Assembly: GCF_040954835.1 (NCBI RefSeq)
Contig: NC_090698.1
Location: forward strand, 20,767,501 to 20,831,500
Origin: Lepisosteus oculatus
Taxonomy: Eukaryota > Chordata > Actinopteri > Semionotiformes > Lepisosteidae
Length of the DNA stretch: 64,000 nucleotides
Reading direction: 5' to 3'
The notes under the pieces were generated by a model. It saw only the letters and a program-made list of their open reading frames with translations. It did no database searches and had not been told where the DNA came from. Positions 43,950 to 56,299 of this stretch are shown here, piece after piece (within the stretch, counting starts at the first letter, position 1; each line of letters opens with the position of its first letter). A program made the position numbers and the translations under genes.

Positions 43950-44969
43950 ATGAAGACCAAGGAACACACCAGGCAGGTCCGTAATACTGTTGTGGAGAAG
44001 TTTAAAGCCGGATTTGGATACAAAAAGATTTCCCAAGCTTCAAACATCCCAAGGAGCACTGTGCAAGCGATCATCTTGAAATGGAAGGAGTATCAGACCA
44101 CTGCAAATCTACCAAGACCTGGCCGTCCCTCTAAACTTTCAACTCAGACAAGGAGAAGACTGATCAGAGATGCAGCCAAGAGGCCCATGATCACTCTGGA
44201 TGAACTGCAGAGAACTACAGCTGAGGTGGGAGAGTCTGTCCATAGGACAACAATCAGTCTTACACTGCACAAATCTGGCCTTTATGGAAGAGTGGCAAGA
44301 AGAAAGCCATTTCTCAAAGATATCCATAAAAAGTCTCGTCTAAAGTTTGCCACAAGCCACCTGGGAGACACCCCAAACATGTGGAAGAAGGTGCTCTGGT
44401 CAGATGAAACCAAAATCGAACTTTTTGGCCACAATGCAAAACGATATGTTTGGCGTAAAAGCAACACAGCTCATCACCCTCAACACACCATCCCCACTGT
44501 CAAACATGGTGGTGGCAGCATCATGGTTTGGGCCTGCTTTTCTTCAGCAGGGACAGGGAAGATGGTTAAAATTGAGGGGAAGATGGATGCAGCCAAATAC
44601 AGGACCATTCTGGATGAAAACCTGTTGGAGTCTGCAAAAGACCTGAAACTGGGACGGAGATTTATCTTCCAACAAGACAATGATCCCAAACATACAGCAA
44701 AATCTACAAGGGAATGGTTCACAAATAAACGTATCCAGGTGTTTGAATGGCCAAGTCAAAGTCCAGACCTGAATCCAATCGAGAATCTGTGGAAAGAGCT
44801 GAAAACTGCTGTTCACAAACGCTCTCCATCCAACCTCACTGAGCTCGAGCTGTTTTGCAAGGAAGAATGGGCAAGAATTTCAGTCTCTCGATGTGCAAAA
44901 CTGATAGAGACATACCCCAAGCGACTTGCAGCTGTAATCGCAGCAAAAGGTGGCTCTACAAAGTATTAA
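43950..44969 (+). CDS. Tc1-family transposase, DD34E
   Basis: Cut-and-paste transposase of 339 residues, the usual size for Tc1. The N-terminal paired-like helix-turn-helix region (about 1-110) includes the hinge RPGRPSKLS (residues 56-64). The catalytic triad is complete: D152 in LWSDETK, D243 in FQQDNDPKHT and E278 in NPIENLW, exactly 34 residues between the last two. A glycine-rich box (HGGGSIMVWACF) is also intact. There are no stops or frameshifts. It is not expected to serve the host genes around it. Confidence 0.95.
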   Translation: MKTKEHTRQVRNTVVEKFKAGFGYKKISQASNIPRSTVQAIILKWKEYQTTANLPRPGRPSKLSTQTRRRLIRDAAKRPMITLDELQRTTAEVGESVHRTTISLTLHKSGLYGRVARRKPFLKDIHKKSRLKFATSHLGDTPNMWKKVLWSDETKIELFGHNAKRYVWRKSNTAHHPQHTIPTVKHGGGSIMVWACFSSAGTGKMVKIEGKMDAAKYRTILDENLLESAKDLKLGRRFIFQQDNDPKHTAKSTREWFTNKRIQVFEWPSQSPDLNPIENLWKELKTAVHKRSPSNLTELELFCKEEWARISVSRCAKLIETYPKRLAAVIAAKGGSTKY

Positions 44970-44974
44970 CGCAA

Positions 44975-45189
44975 GGGGGCCGAATAATTTTGCACGCCCC
45001 ACTTTTCATTTTTTTTATTAGTTAAAAAAGTTTCAGAAATCCAATAGATTTCGTTCCACTTCACAATTGTGTCCCACTTGTTGGTGATTCTTCACATAAA
45101 ATAAAAAAATTATATCTTTATGTTTGAAGCCTGAAATGTGGCAAAAGGTTGAAAAGTTCAAGGGGGCCGAATACTTTCGCAAGGCACTG
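44975..45189 (-). repeat. Right terminal inverted repeat of the Tc1 element
   Basis: Reverse complement of the left repeat with about three differences. It begins just after the transposase stop and ends AAGGCACTG next to the TA duplication. Confidence 0.93.
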
Positions 45190-45191
45190 TA

Positions 45192-47714
45192 CATATAATC
45201 AAGTGTATGAACATTAACACAGCAAAGTCTCTTGTCCTTCCTCTGTTGACATTCTATCAACAGAGTAGTGAATCTTTTCATAAATAATCGTTTTGATCAT
45301 TTCTGGCAAAAATAAAAAGATAAATACATTTCTAATATTTCTGCTCTCAGGTCACTGGAGTATTGGGAGTTACAAAGGACAAATACTTTTTTTTATTAAA
45401 ACAGTGCACCTAAGCATGTGGTTGGAACAGCAACACACTAAAAATCACAATTGGATAATGTGTCCTTTTCCTAATGTGATCTCTTATTGTCTCTTTCAGG
45501 CTTTGACAAGGAAATGTCAGAAGCGATTACCTTTATCTTTCCTACAGTTAAACAGAATGTAATAAAGCAGATGTCTTTTTCTGGATCTCAGACAATGAGT
45601 TGTGAAGGTAAGGGGCATATTTAAACAGTAACGATCACTGTGTTATTCACCTGAAGCTTTTGCCCAGCAAGTACCGAGATGGAAGTTCACTGAGTGCACA
45701 GCTCATATGAAAGTGCTTCTGTTATCGCCAGTGATGCAGTGATTTCTCAAGTGTGTGAATTGTTGACTTTGATTTGCAGTTAGGCGATGGATATTCTTGG
45801 CTATCCGTTGCAACTGTGCTGAAAGCCTTTAAATGACAATTTCCCCTGTAAGAACTGTACCAAATACATCGCAGTGATTTCACTTTTACTGATTGCTTGC
45901 TGCAGGCTTCCAGAGAACATGTCTTTTTGCGTGAGTTTCCTGAAATGGCAGAAAAGATGTGTACACAAAAATTTAAAGGAGGTAAGATACTAAAACTTCT
46001 GGTTGTCCTTTTTGAGTACTTCTAAGGACAGTGGTAAATAAAGAGCCTGTTCTTTATACCTCATTCAGTCTCATTTTATTTTTTGTAATAATGCAATTTC
46101 TACCTTCTAATCTGATTGCAGGTCAATGTCTTGTGATTTTAAAATGCTCATGTTAAATGTTGAATGTTTAACTTTTTTGGTGCAAGCATTTGTTCTGATT
46201 TTGCTTTGTGTTAATGCAGTAATTAATGTAATATGAATAGTTTTTAAGTAGTAATTGAATTTAACAACTATTTACATACTTTTATGTTGAGTATTGCCTT
46301 CCAGTAATAGCTTGTGTTAAATATTTTTTACAATAATGAAGCATTGTGGTGATATGATGGGAATATGATAGCCATTGTAATCCTAAAGGACTGGAGTGTT
46401 TTGTTATAAGTAGTTCTCAGTTACCTTATCAACATTCTTATTGAAGTGCACAATTTATATTTTGTCTGTATTTCCCACTAGAGGTGACCACTGTTTGTTG
46501 CTTTATAAATTCTTCAAAAGTAATGCCTTTACATGTAATGTGTGTGTGTGAGGTGGCGGCCTGAGGTTGTGCCACTACCCCACTGTGACCAGGATTCCCT
46601 TAGTGTCCCAAGGAGCAGAGTTGAAATAATAAACCTTGCAACTTATAGGTGATGCTCTGCTCACTCAGCCTTACAACGTCTTGTATGTAACTGCAGAGCT
46701 AATTGCATTTGAAAAACTGAAAAACTTGAGGAGCAGGTGTGTTTGAATGATTCTGGCTCTTCCAGATGCGTAGACAATAAAAATAATTGCTTAACAGGAT
46801 AATGAGTAAAGATAACTATACCCAAGTAAGAAAATAATTAGCGCAATCAAGTAAGGCTGAGGCCTTTTGTTTCATGTAAAGATTTAGGTTAAGGAGGAAT
46901 TTTGTCTGGCCACAGCTTTCAGGCTATCTTCCAATACAATTCAATGGTTCTGCATACAGGTATGACAGAGATTGAGTTTCTGCATAAACTAATGTAATGT
47001 GTCAGTTTAGTTTTTATGTTTCTGCTATGAATAGCAGATACACCTGTTGCAACAACTTCTTGGTTTTTTTTACCATTTCAAAATACTAGTTGAGAGACGT
47101 CTTCTGCTCTTTCTTGGACTCAACTCTTCCCAAAAGCAACATTTTAGGAAAGATAAACTATACTATATAATTAATCTTGAATAAACTTAGGCTTAATTTG
47201 TAAGCCCGTAGTATTTTAAGTGTATAAAGTATATTTAGTGCAATCAACAGTGTGAATACATATATTAGTAATGGAGTACCTTGGGCAGACAATATTAAAA
47301 TGAATCGTATCTCAAACCCAGAGAAACATAGCAAAACTGACTTTAAAAGTGTAGCTAGGAAACAACTGCTAGGAAACATTCGTTGCTCTGATGTAGGTGA
47401 TAGCTTTTGTGTTTAACTAACAAATTAATAATACCTGTTTTACTTTTGTTAATGTATTTTCCAGTGCACATTATCATATTTTCCAATACCTTTCATTGCT
47501 AGGAGTGTTAGTCCCGTGTTAAAAAATCAGTATGTTTTCTGCTTTTCTTGTATAAGCTCCTGGTACTTTAGCTGTATAACATGTAAAACCTTTGTGGTGC
47601 GTGCGTTTTCTAACAATGTGCTTACTATAAACCAACTGATTGCTTTAACATGCCAGAAATTTTGGAAAGATTACAAAGACCACCTGTATATTTGGTTACT
47701 AGTCGTTAATTGAT
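45192..47714. other. Intergenic DNA with one candidate orphan exon
   Basis: No known gene. A splice-bounded open segment at 45500-45607 is discussed in the findings. The rest is AT-rich. Confidence 0.5.
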
Positions 47715-48600
47715 CTGAGGGAATCCAGCCATTTCTTGATCTCTCACATTGCTGGGTAGTGTATTCAGGACACCAGCAACCTTTTGTGTAAAGATGTGTG
47801 TCTTATTCTCATTTTTAAATGCACTTCCACATACTTGATATACTTGTGTTCACTGGTTCATGTCTCTCTGATGATTCTCTAGTCTGCAGGATTGTCCTTT
47901 GTGGAATTTGAACGCTTGAATCAGATTACCTCCTAATTGCTTTTGTTTAATTAGTTCAATTCTTTCAGCCTGTCAGTGTAGGACATTCGAACGTGCTAGT
48001 TAAGCAAGTTTACCTTTTCTTAAACCATGTTGGCTATCTCCTAGGATTCTTAATTCCATCTAGATTATTCTCTGATTTCATTGCCATAAACTTGCATGTA
48101 ATAGAATTAAGACTGTAATGTTATTACTTTTTATTATTCAGATTTAGTTTTGTCACTTTTATGGGCTCTACATTAGAAATTTTCCAGTCAATTGGTACTG
48201 GTAAGTAATTTGGCTTCTGGGAAAATTGGCACTAGTCTGAGTGTGTGTATTTCTGTGTGTGTCCTGCAGTGGACTGCTGTGTTATTCAGCATGTGCCCCG
48301 CCTTGTGCCTGTAGCTTGCCAAGATAGGCTTCAGTTCTCACCTGATTTTAAATTGGATGGAGCTGTTAGAAAATGGATGAATGGATGAGTATCACTCCTG
48401 TCTCAAGCGACTGTTGAAAGAGTTTTGTTAACAGGCTATGAACAGCATCTCTTGTTGCCTTAAGTGCAATTGCTAGAATATCATCAGGCCCTGGATATAT
48501 GATTATTTTAAGCACTTCTAGTGTATATAACACACCTCGTCCTGTTAATATTATTTAATATTACACATTTTTCTTAAGATTCTGAGACCCTTTGATTCAT
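47715..48600 (-). repeat. CR1-like LINE relic split by a SINE
   Basis: Minus-strand pieces in the expected order from right to left: PGPDDILAIALKATRDAV and LTKLFQQSLETGVI (48392-48495), VPIDWKISNVEPIK (about 48150-48205), DSQHGLRKGK (about 48010-48060), GGNLIQAFKFHKGQ (about 47890-47930) and FTQKVAGVLNTLPSNV (about 47745-47800). These follow the RT and post-RT motifs of CR1-type LINEs. The catalytic YADD part is deleted and frames are broken. Confidence 0.65.
48259..48388 (+). repeat. tRNA-derived fish SINE, 3' part, nested in the LINE
   Basis: Follows the 3' half of the SINE at 54166-54470 in opposite orientation. Shared blocks include TGCCCCGCCTTGTGCC-like sequence, GATAGGCTTCAG and the end ATTGGATG...TTAGAAAATGGATGAATGGATGA. 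It sits between two LINE segments that are neighbours in an intact LINE. Confidence 0.65.
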
Positions 48601-51600
48601 CTAGATTCATCTAGGTTAAGTTACTATGCAGGAATACCCTCACATAATGCTATAACTCCCCCTCTTCCATCTTCAGAACAGTGTTATTGTATTCTTCACC
48701 ATCAGTCTCCATCAGCTATTGTAATAACATTAAAACTAATTTAATAACTGTGCCAAATTGACAACTGGACTACGAGCGTTGTGTGGTTTTGGCATTGTGC
48801 TTAAACAAATAAGGGGCATTTATATTATATTATTAATAAAAAACAGAAGCCAGTCCTTGTGCCTCCTTGTCACAGAACAGAAATTATACTGAGAGGCTTT
48901 AAGAATGCAACAATTAAGTATAGGAACCAAAATAATATATTGCATTTTGAATGTCTCTCAGTACATAAACAGAATCAGCTTTGGTAGAATTTTGTCTAGA
49001 CTCCAATTCATCCATTGTCTGCAGTTATCTGCTCCAGGAAACACAAAAATTTAGCAACTCTACTTTTGAAAAACAAACAACATAATGCATTTTATTTCTC
49101 TTTTCTGAAAAAAAAAAGCATTTCTCCACATATTTCCAAGCATTGTGGTGCTTTATAAACCTTGTTAACAATGTTGTTTTTCATATTTTTTTAGTTATGA
49201 TAAGCTTGACAAAAATACATTTAAATATCACAAAGAATATTATTTCCACAAAGATTTGTTCACGTCTTGTCAGGCATTCTAGAAGGACTCTCTCAAAATT
49301 AAACAAATATCTACAGTGAATCATTTCATTGTTTATTTTAGGCAACAAGTAAAGTAAGATACTGCATGCAGTATACTGTATGCAGTTAATAAAAAAGCAC
49401 ATTTTCTGCAATCTGCATTGATACAGAATCTGGTAAGAGCATGAATGTCTGATGTTAAGATTTAGTGCAGCTGTTGTTAAAATAGACATGTACATAGAAA
49501 AAAATTTTTTTTTACTTGCTAGATTACAAAATTAAAAAAAATATATAACTAACCTAAGCTATAGCGATGGACATGATGTGTTTACTTATAGAGTGGAAGG
49601 AAGCCAGCTCTTACAGATACCCTAGTAACACATTTTCCAAATAATCCACCACCCTTTCTCAGGAGATAACACGCACATGTTTGCAATCTGACATTCACGC
49701 GGAATGATATGTACACAAGCATGCAGTGTCATAATTGGGTGTATTTCCATGATGGTTCTCTATGAAAAGCAAAAGGCATTTGCTTGGTATGGGCTGTCAA
49801 TCTGTTTATCCAGCCCTCACTCCCTGCCTGTTGCTATGCTGTCCTTGAAACTATGGTTACGGTAAAGGTGCCTTTAGGGAATGATCCTTCTGTCTTGACA
49901 TTTCCTCATTCAAGCATGATATAGAATCATGGAAAATCGACCATGTATTTTTAGAATGGATATCCTGTACTGTAAGAAGATTCCAGAAGGAGTTTTTAGA
50001 TTCCAGTTAAGGCCGTTGTATGGATTGTCAGTAATATAGTGATAGCAAACCCTCACATCATTTTCAGCCTAGTAAGTAATGATGCACATGTATACAAGAA
50101 TAACATTCTATTTAATTATTTAATTACAGACTTATTCTCATATTCAAATCATACTCATTCATACCCTTTCTCACCTGTCCCATGGGCTATATGGTAATAT
50201 GTATTACCAAAAGGAAATTTAAAATGTTTTTTTTAATTGAGGTTAATAAACCTTAACAAAAGCCAGACAAATAAATCATGCACAATTATGTTTTCTGTTC
50301 CATCTCTGATATTGCTGGCTGGAAACAAAGCTGGGAGAGATCTCATCTCTTCTGGATGCCTTTTTCCATTTTCACCTTGGTTGTAATCAGTATTATTTCT
50401 CCACATATTACCATGTTTTAATCAGTTATGACCAGGCTTATCTGAGCTAAGTGGTTTGATAAAGGAAAGGGTAGTGATCAAACAAGACCTTCAGATTCAT
50501 TCCTCTCAATTCAGGGAAAATACATACTTTCATAGGAAGGTCATTTGCTGTTCATGGTTGAAAAAGCCTGTTCTTTCAAATAATAAGAATGAGAGTAGTA
50601 ATGATGATGATGCTGTGGATATTTTTTATTTTTAAGTTTATTGTGTTTAAGTAAAATGGAAATAGGTAAATCAATCCAAAGATTGCTAAATACTGAATGA
50701 AGCTATATCAATAAACACGCACTATCAGAGAATTGTGCATGCCTTATTCCAAGCTAACAAACAATTTTGCACAAAGCAATTATCCATGTAATTTTATTCA
50801 TTTGAAGATATCCTTTTACTGTATTAAAAATCTCCTCTGCTGTGCCTGAATGAGAATACTTAGTAGCTTTAACACCATTGTCCTCAAAGTAAATTTGCTG
50901 TTCATCCTCTGTGTGGGTGGTTTGGTTTTTGTGGTTTGTGTTTATGGGCTTTCCTAATAGATAAATGTTGTCCTATGTCACCTCTTCCACTAACAGCTGG
51001 AGAACCCCAAAGAGTACATTAACAAACAAAAATGAAAAATTGAAAGCACCAACATTTTAAATAATAATAAAAGTCACTAAATAAAGAACGCAACAAAATC
51101 TGGTTTGATGTTGCATTTAACAAAAAGAGTTTAATGACATCTCTGGAATGTTAAGTGAGAATTGTTGGATACATTTACTCACCTAACCTCATGTGAAGCA
51201 AAGAGGTGAGATTACTGGCTTGATCACAAAATGTAAAAGGTCTGTGAAAATAAAGCGAAAACTAAAAGAAATATGAGAGGGACAAGCCACGAGGGAGACG
51301 TTCAGTTGTTTCCTTTTACATAATTTGCATCCCATGCGGTAAGAGGAAGTACAGCTTTGTCACAGTGAGATGGACCACTTTTCTCTCCATCACTGCTTCT
51401 CTAAGTTTAGGTGATTTTTTCCATCATTGCCCTGTACTGCCCCATTGTCTGTCTTCAAGTACATTAACAGTTCGAAAAAAAGGAGCATCCCTGTATTTAC
51501 TTGTCCTGGGGATTATTTTGCTATGTTTCATCTGATGTTTGCATTTTGAAATTTGGTAAGTCCAGAGGATATCTGGTCATCGACTAGAGATTGTGTATTA

Positions 51601-54165
51601 CTTGGTCCAGCAGGTTCAGAGGAGTGGCTGTTGATGTTAGAATTGCAATATACATTAGATCTTACATCACCCAGTTCCTGTTAATGGTCTTCTGTCCACT
51701 TCTGAAAAACAACAATTAGTGTTGCTATTGTATAAATGAATTATAATATTTGTGTAGTTTATAGAATAAATATTGACAAAGGTCACATCTGGCTTCTTCA
51801 AAAAAAGGGGGATGGGATCCGTGTATCAGTTGGCCAAATGGTCATCTCTGCTTATTGTGTAAACCTTCTTACAAGCTCATGTTCTTTTTCACTTCCTGAA
51901 CCATGGTTTAGGATGTGTTTTGAGATTTTCTGGCTGTGTGGATTGGGAAATTGCACTGTGAGGATTTCGAAGCTATTAGCAATAATGGTGGAATGGCCAA
52001 GCGACTCATTGTATACTTCTTTCTAAACCTGTATTGGCAAAGAGTGAAATGTCTGTCCCCTTCTTACACAGGGCAGTGATGCTTGAGGTTCTTAAACTGC
52101 ATATTTTAACTCGCATACAGTACATCTTAGCTATTTCCTTGATCTTAAGCAAACAAGTATGAAGAAAACCTTGCTTTGTGCTCATTTCACCACTAGATGT
52201 CATCCCATTCTTTGATACATTAAAATTAGACCTAGTTGGTTTTCTGTCAGAAGAGGAAGTAGATGATACATCATTCAAAATATATTTTGGGGGAAAAATG
52301 ATGCATTGTTAAAATTATGAAAAATTAAAGTTATTTCCCTTTGTGAGAGTCAGGAAATATTGAATTTGATTCTCTTAAATAAACAAATATGTGATAATTC
52401 TTTAGTATGTTTATTATAATCTTCAATAATTCAGATGCTGAAATTCATTCATCACTGGCATTTGAATGCTTTGATATCTTTGGTCTCAGCTTTCAAGTTT
52501 CAGTGTTGTATGCTTGAAATCTGAAATGCTTTAGCTTGTCATCTCCATGAAAAGAAATGTCTTCAGCAATGTCTTTCTTTTTACCTCCTGTAACTGGAAA
52601 CAGACCTGGCTTTGATGTCTTTTTGAAATCTGAAAATAGATGTCTTTATTTCATAAGGTACATAGTGAAGACTATGAAAATGTTTAATATTTGGGTATAG
52701 GCCTGCTATCTTTTCATACTAGTGCATTTTAAGTTTGTGCCTTTGAAACAGATAGGTATTTTATTTTTTTAAATGAAGAATGCTATGTGATTCATAATTG
52801 TTATCTAAAATGTCTTCATGTGAGACTTGCTATATACATAATAGCAATTTATCATCATCATCATTATTATTATTCCTTTAGAAACCCTCAAGTTAAGTGT
52901 TTTTATATCAATTATCAGATTTTGTCATAATTACTTAACATACATGACATGGAATGCCTGACTATTAATGTGATTCTCAGATTTCTAAGAAGTTTGTCAA
53001 AGGCCTATACCACCTCAAGCTACATTGCAGACGTTGCATCAGTCCTGTTTGCCTTGCCTGTAATTAATTAACATGAACAATCTGTCTAGACTTGCATGTC
53101 CTTGCCTGGCACAAGTCCTTGTCTGTATGTTTTCTATGTAGGCGTGCAACTACAGTATCTATCCATCTACTGTACATGGTTGTGTGTTTCTTTTAATGGT
53201 CTGTTTCTAAATGAATTATTATTGATCTCTCAATACACACATCAAATCTGAGCTTAAATGTCTGGGGAACGTTGGCCCTTGATAGAAGAGAAATGGTTTG
53301 ATAACTGTGTTTTTAGGGGAAACGAGACCCTATTTCAATGACTTCTTGTCTGTGCAGGCCCTGGGTAAGGCAGCTCTGTCCTTCACTGGATGTTGCAGGC
53401 TCTATTGTAGTGCAAGTCACGTTGCACTGAATGAGCAAGATTGCAGGAATATTGTACTCTTTGTTCAGCGATTGGCTGAAAATGAATGCCCTCCACACCT
53501 ACATACATCCAATCTCCACTGCTTCCTGCAGCTCTAATTATCCATCCTTGGAGAGAGTTTGACAGATACAAGTAGTCACGACTATGCAGATTAACTCTCA
53601 GGGCCCTGTAGTGCATTTTTATGTGAAAATAAACAACCCCCCCCACCCCGATCTTTTAATGACCATGCTATTTTTTTTGTTTTCTTATTATATAACAAGC
53701 TCCAAACAAGATTTCTGAGACATGGTTTCTTTATCATTCACAAACAAAATTATATTGTTTCTGTTTCTCTTTCAAAGTTGTGGTTTTAACAAAGGCGCAC
53801 TAATTCTAAATAACATGAATATTCTTATATTTTCTGTAGATATTTGCCAAGCTAGCTGTGTTCTTGCTGCTTGAAAAAAGAAGGTCCAAATGAAAATGGG
53901 CTAGATTCTTTCATGGCAGCCTTTTCTGTTTGTGTTATGATTTCTGAGACAGATTTATCCATTCAACATAATGGTAAAACAGAATGTAAATCAGTCTGTA
54001 CAGCAAATTGTGTTCCCTATAGAACACACTGACTGGTTTTATCAGTTTTTTCTTTTGTATTTAATACATCAATAGAGTCACAGACAATAGCAATACGCAT
54101 TGCCTTTTGCTATGTTGTTCTCACAGTCTTAGCTTCCAAATAGATACTTCAGGGAAAAAAACAAA
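48601..54165. other. Gene-poor intergenic DNA
   Basis: About 5.5 kb in which I recognise no gene, RNA or element. A minus-strand open stretch at 52006-52278 reads smoothly (SSTSSSDRKPTRSNFNVS) but has no acceptor and no match I know. Confidence 0.5.
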
Positions 54166-54470
54166 CATTTATCCATTTTCTAACAGTTTATCCAATGGGG
54201 TGGGGGGGGGCGTACAGCGTGGACAGGATGCTAGTCCATCGCAGGAACTCATTGATACAAAACACAGACTCACACTTAGGACCAATTCTCCCAGAAGCCA
54301 GTTAACCTACCAGTATGGCTTTTGGCTGTGCGAGGAAACTGGAGCACCTGGAGGAAACCCCACAAACATGGGGAGAACATATAAACTTCATGCAGATACT
54401 GTGGCACCCCAGGTCCAGAATTTAACCAAGGGCCCCAATGGCAACTATACACTGCTCCACCGTGCCACCC
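54166..54470 (-). repeat. tRNA-derived fish SINE (V-SINE/Mermaid-like)
   Basis: The minus strand runs from a decayed tRNA-like head at the right (TTAAATTCTGGACC in place of the B box) through the conserved central block (complement of CATGGGGAGAACATATAAAC) to a 3' end with TTAGAAAATGGATAAATG. The order and motifs are those of widespread fish tRNA SINEs with a conserved central domain. Confidence 0.7.
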
Positions 54471-54559
54471 TTGGAAAAAACATTTTTTACAGAATTATAA
54501 TTATATAGAATTATATACATTATACTGCTGTGTGTGTGGAAAACAAGGTCATGGGACTA

Positions 54560-55975
54560 AGAAGTAACTACAAATGTTTTATATTTTTCTCTGCTTTACC
54601 AGAGAAATGCTACAGATCAATCCCTAATTTACCATTTCTATCAAACGTTTTAAAGCATGTGTTTGCACATCAACTACGGACATGTGTGATAGCTAATGAC
54701 TTGTTTGAGCCATTTCAGTCTGGCTTCCACTCAAATCATAGCACTGAGACTGCTCTTGTCAGGGTTTTGAATGATTTACTTACTGCCCCTGACTTGGGGT
54801 CTATAAGTATCCTTTTGCTCCTCTATCTTAGCACTGCTTTTGATACAGTAAATCGTTCAGTTTTGCTTAGTCACTTGCAGGCATTCTTGTTTTTCAGTGG
54901 TTCTGTCTTCAATTGGTTTTGCTCCTGTCTGACTGGCAGGCAGCATTTTGTCTCCATTGGCGCTCATACATCCCCCATGGCCCCGGTCAATCATGGTGTG
55001 CCTCAGGGTACAGTCTTGGGTCCTTTACTTTTTATTATTTATTTGCTACCTCTGTCCAAATTATACTCAAACATGGTCTTCAGTTTCACTTCTTCCCCCT
55101 CTGGTCTCCCTCCTCCATCACTTATCTCTTGTTTGTGTGACATCAAACTCTGCTTGACATCAAATTCCCTGAATCTAAATAGTGACAAAATAGAAATTTT
55201 ACTGGTGGGCAGCAAATATTAGTTGGATAAACTTAAGGGTTCCACTGTAAAGATGGAAGGCTTACCCATTTACACGTCAGCCATAGTCAGCCCGGGTGTC
55301 ACACTTGATCCTCTCCTGGCTTTTGAGCCACATGTGAAACATTTGATTAAGACAACGTTCTTTCACCTTAGAAATATTGCCCGCATTAGGTCATTTCAGC
55401 ATGTCCGATGCTGAGTTCCTGTTCCATGCATTTATAACATCAGGATTTGATTTCTCCAACTTTTTGCTGTGTTGGCTCCTAAGTTTCTTCTCAGCAAGTT
55501 GTAATATGTTCAAAACCCTGGCAGCATATCACTCCTACACTTACTGTAAGTCTCTACATTGGTTGCCTGTAAAGTCACATATTCAATACAAGATCTTGTT
55601 GCTGACTTTCAATGCTCTAAACAATCTGGCTCCATCATACATCTCTGAACTCCTCCATGTTTACACTCCCCCCCCCACCCTCATAGGCTCAGTTCAGTTG
55701 AGGCCAGTCCTCTACTCACTGTCCCCAAGACTAAATCACAGACTTTTGACAACAGTGACACAATGTCTGTAACTCTCTTCAAATCTAAACTTAAAACTTA
55801 ACTTTTTTCCCAAGGTCCATATTTGATTGCCTATAGTCAATTTGTAAAAGCCTGCTTTTTTTATCATTTACTCTTATTGTACCTTTCTTGTCTTTTTCTT
55901 TACTCTTCATGTACAGTGTCCTTGGATTTGGAAAGGTGCTTTATAAATAAAAGTTATTATTATTAAATGTTTTTA
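54560..55975 (+). repeat. L2-type LINE relic with reverse-transcriptase remnant
   Basis: Contains YRSIPNLPFLSNVLKHV, FQSGFHSNHSTETAL, LSTAFDTVNRSVLLSHL and NHGVPQGTVLGPLLFIIYLL, the L2/CR1-clade RT order. Frames then shift at about 55222 and 55400, and the YADD motif is lost. The C-terminal block LHWLPVKSHIQYKILLLTF and SYISELLHVYTPP follows. The 3' end TTTATAAATAAAAGTTATTA is typical of fish L2. It is dead. Confidence 0.85.
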
Positions 55976-56299
55976 AAAAATGTAACAATTTATTTGAAGC
56001 TCACACTGACATTGCTGTAAGTGTGCAGGTACCCATAAGGGGCCACTGTTTGCCGCTCAGCCAAAGCAACCCTGGCTCCCAATGGTCCACTGCCACTTGG
56101 AGAATCTCAGTCACAGTCAGCTAGTAACAACCAGTAATTCCTATAATAAAATTGTTTTGAACAGCCTCAGCTTCCAACAATATCCTATTAGCCATTATTT
56201 ATTGCACAGACACATTTTTAAATGTCATATTTTATTCAAAGCTCTAGACTGAAGACTTCTAAGGGAGTGATTTGCTTCAAGGAATGTCAGCAAAAAATA

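Larger units (their letters stand above)
43556..45191 (+). mobile_element. Tc1/mariner transposon, apparently intact
   Basis: The element spans 43558-45189 and is flanked by TA on both sides (43556-43557 and 45190-45191), the Tc1 target duplication. Terminal inverted repeats of about 214 bases (43558-43771 and 44975-45189) start CAGTGCCTTGCGAAAGTATT. They differ from each other by about three changes: one substitution and two homopolymer length differences. They enclose one uninterrupted transposase gene. The near-identity of the repeats and the open frame point to a recent insertion. Confidence 0.95.

Noticed and set aside
52006..52278. Minus-strand open frame with a smooth Ser/Thr-rich reading
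   Set aside because: No acceptor upstream, no homologous family recognised, and the later part looks random. Kept only as a note in the regional entry.
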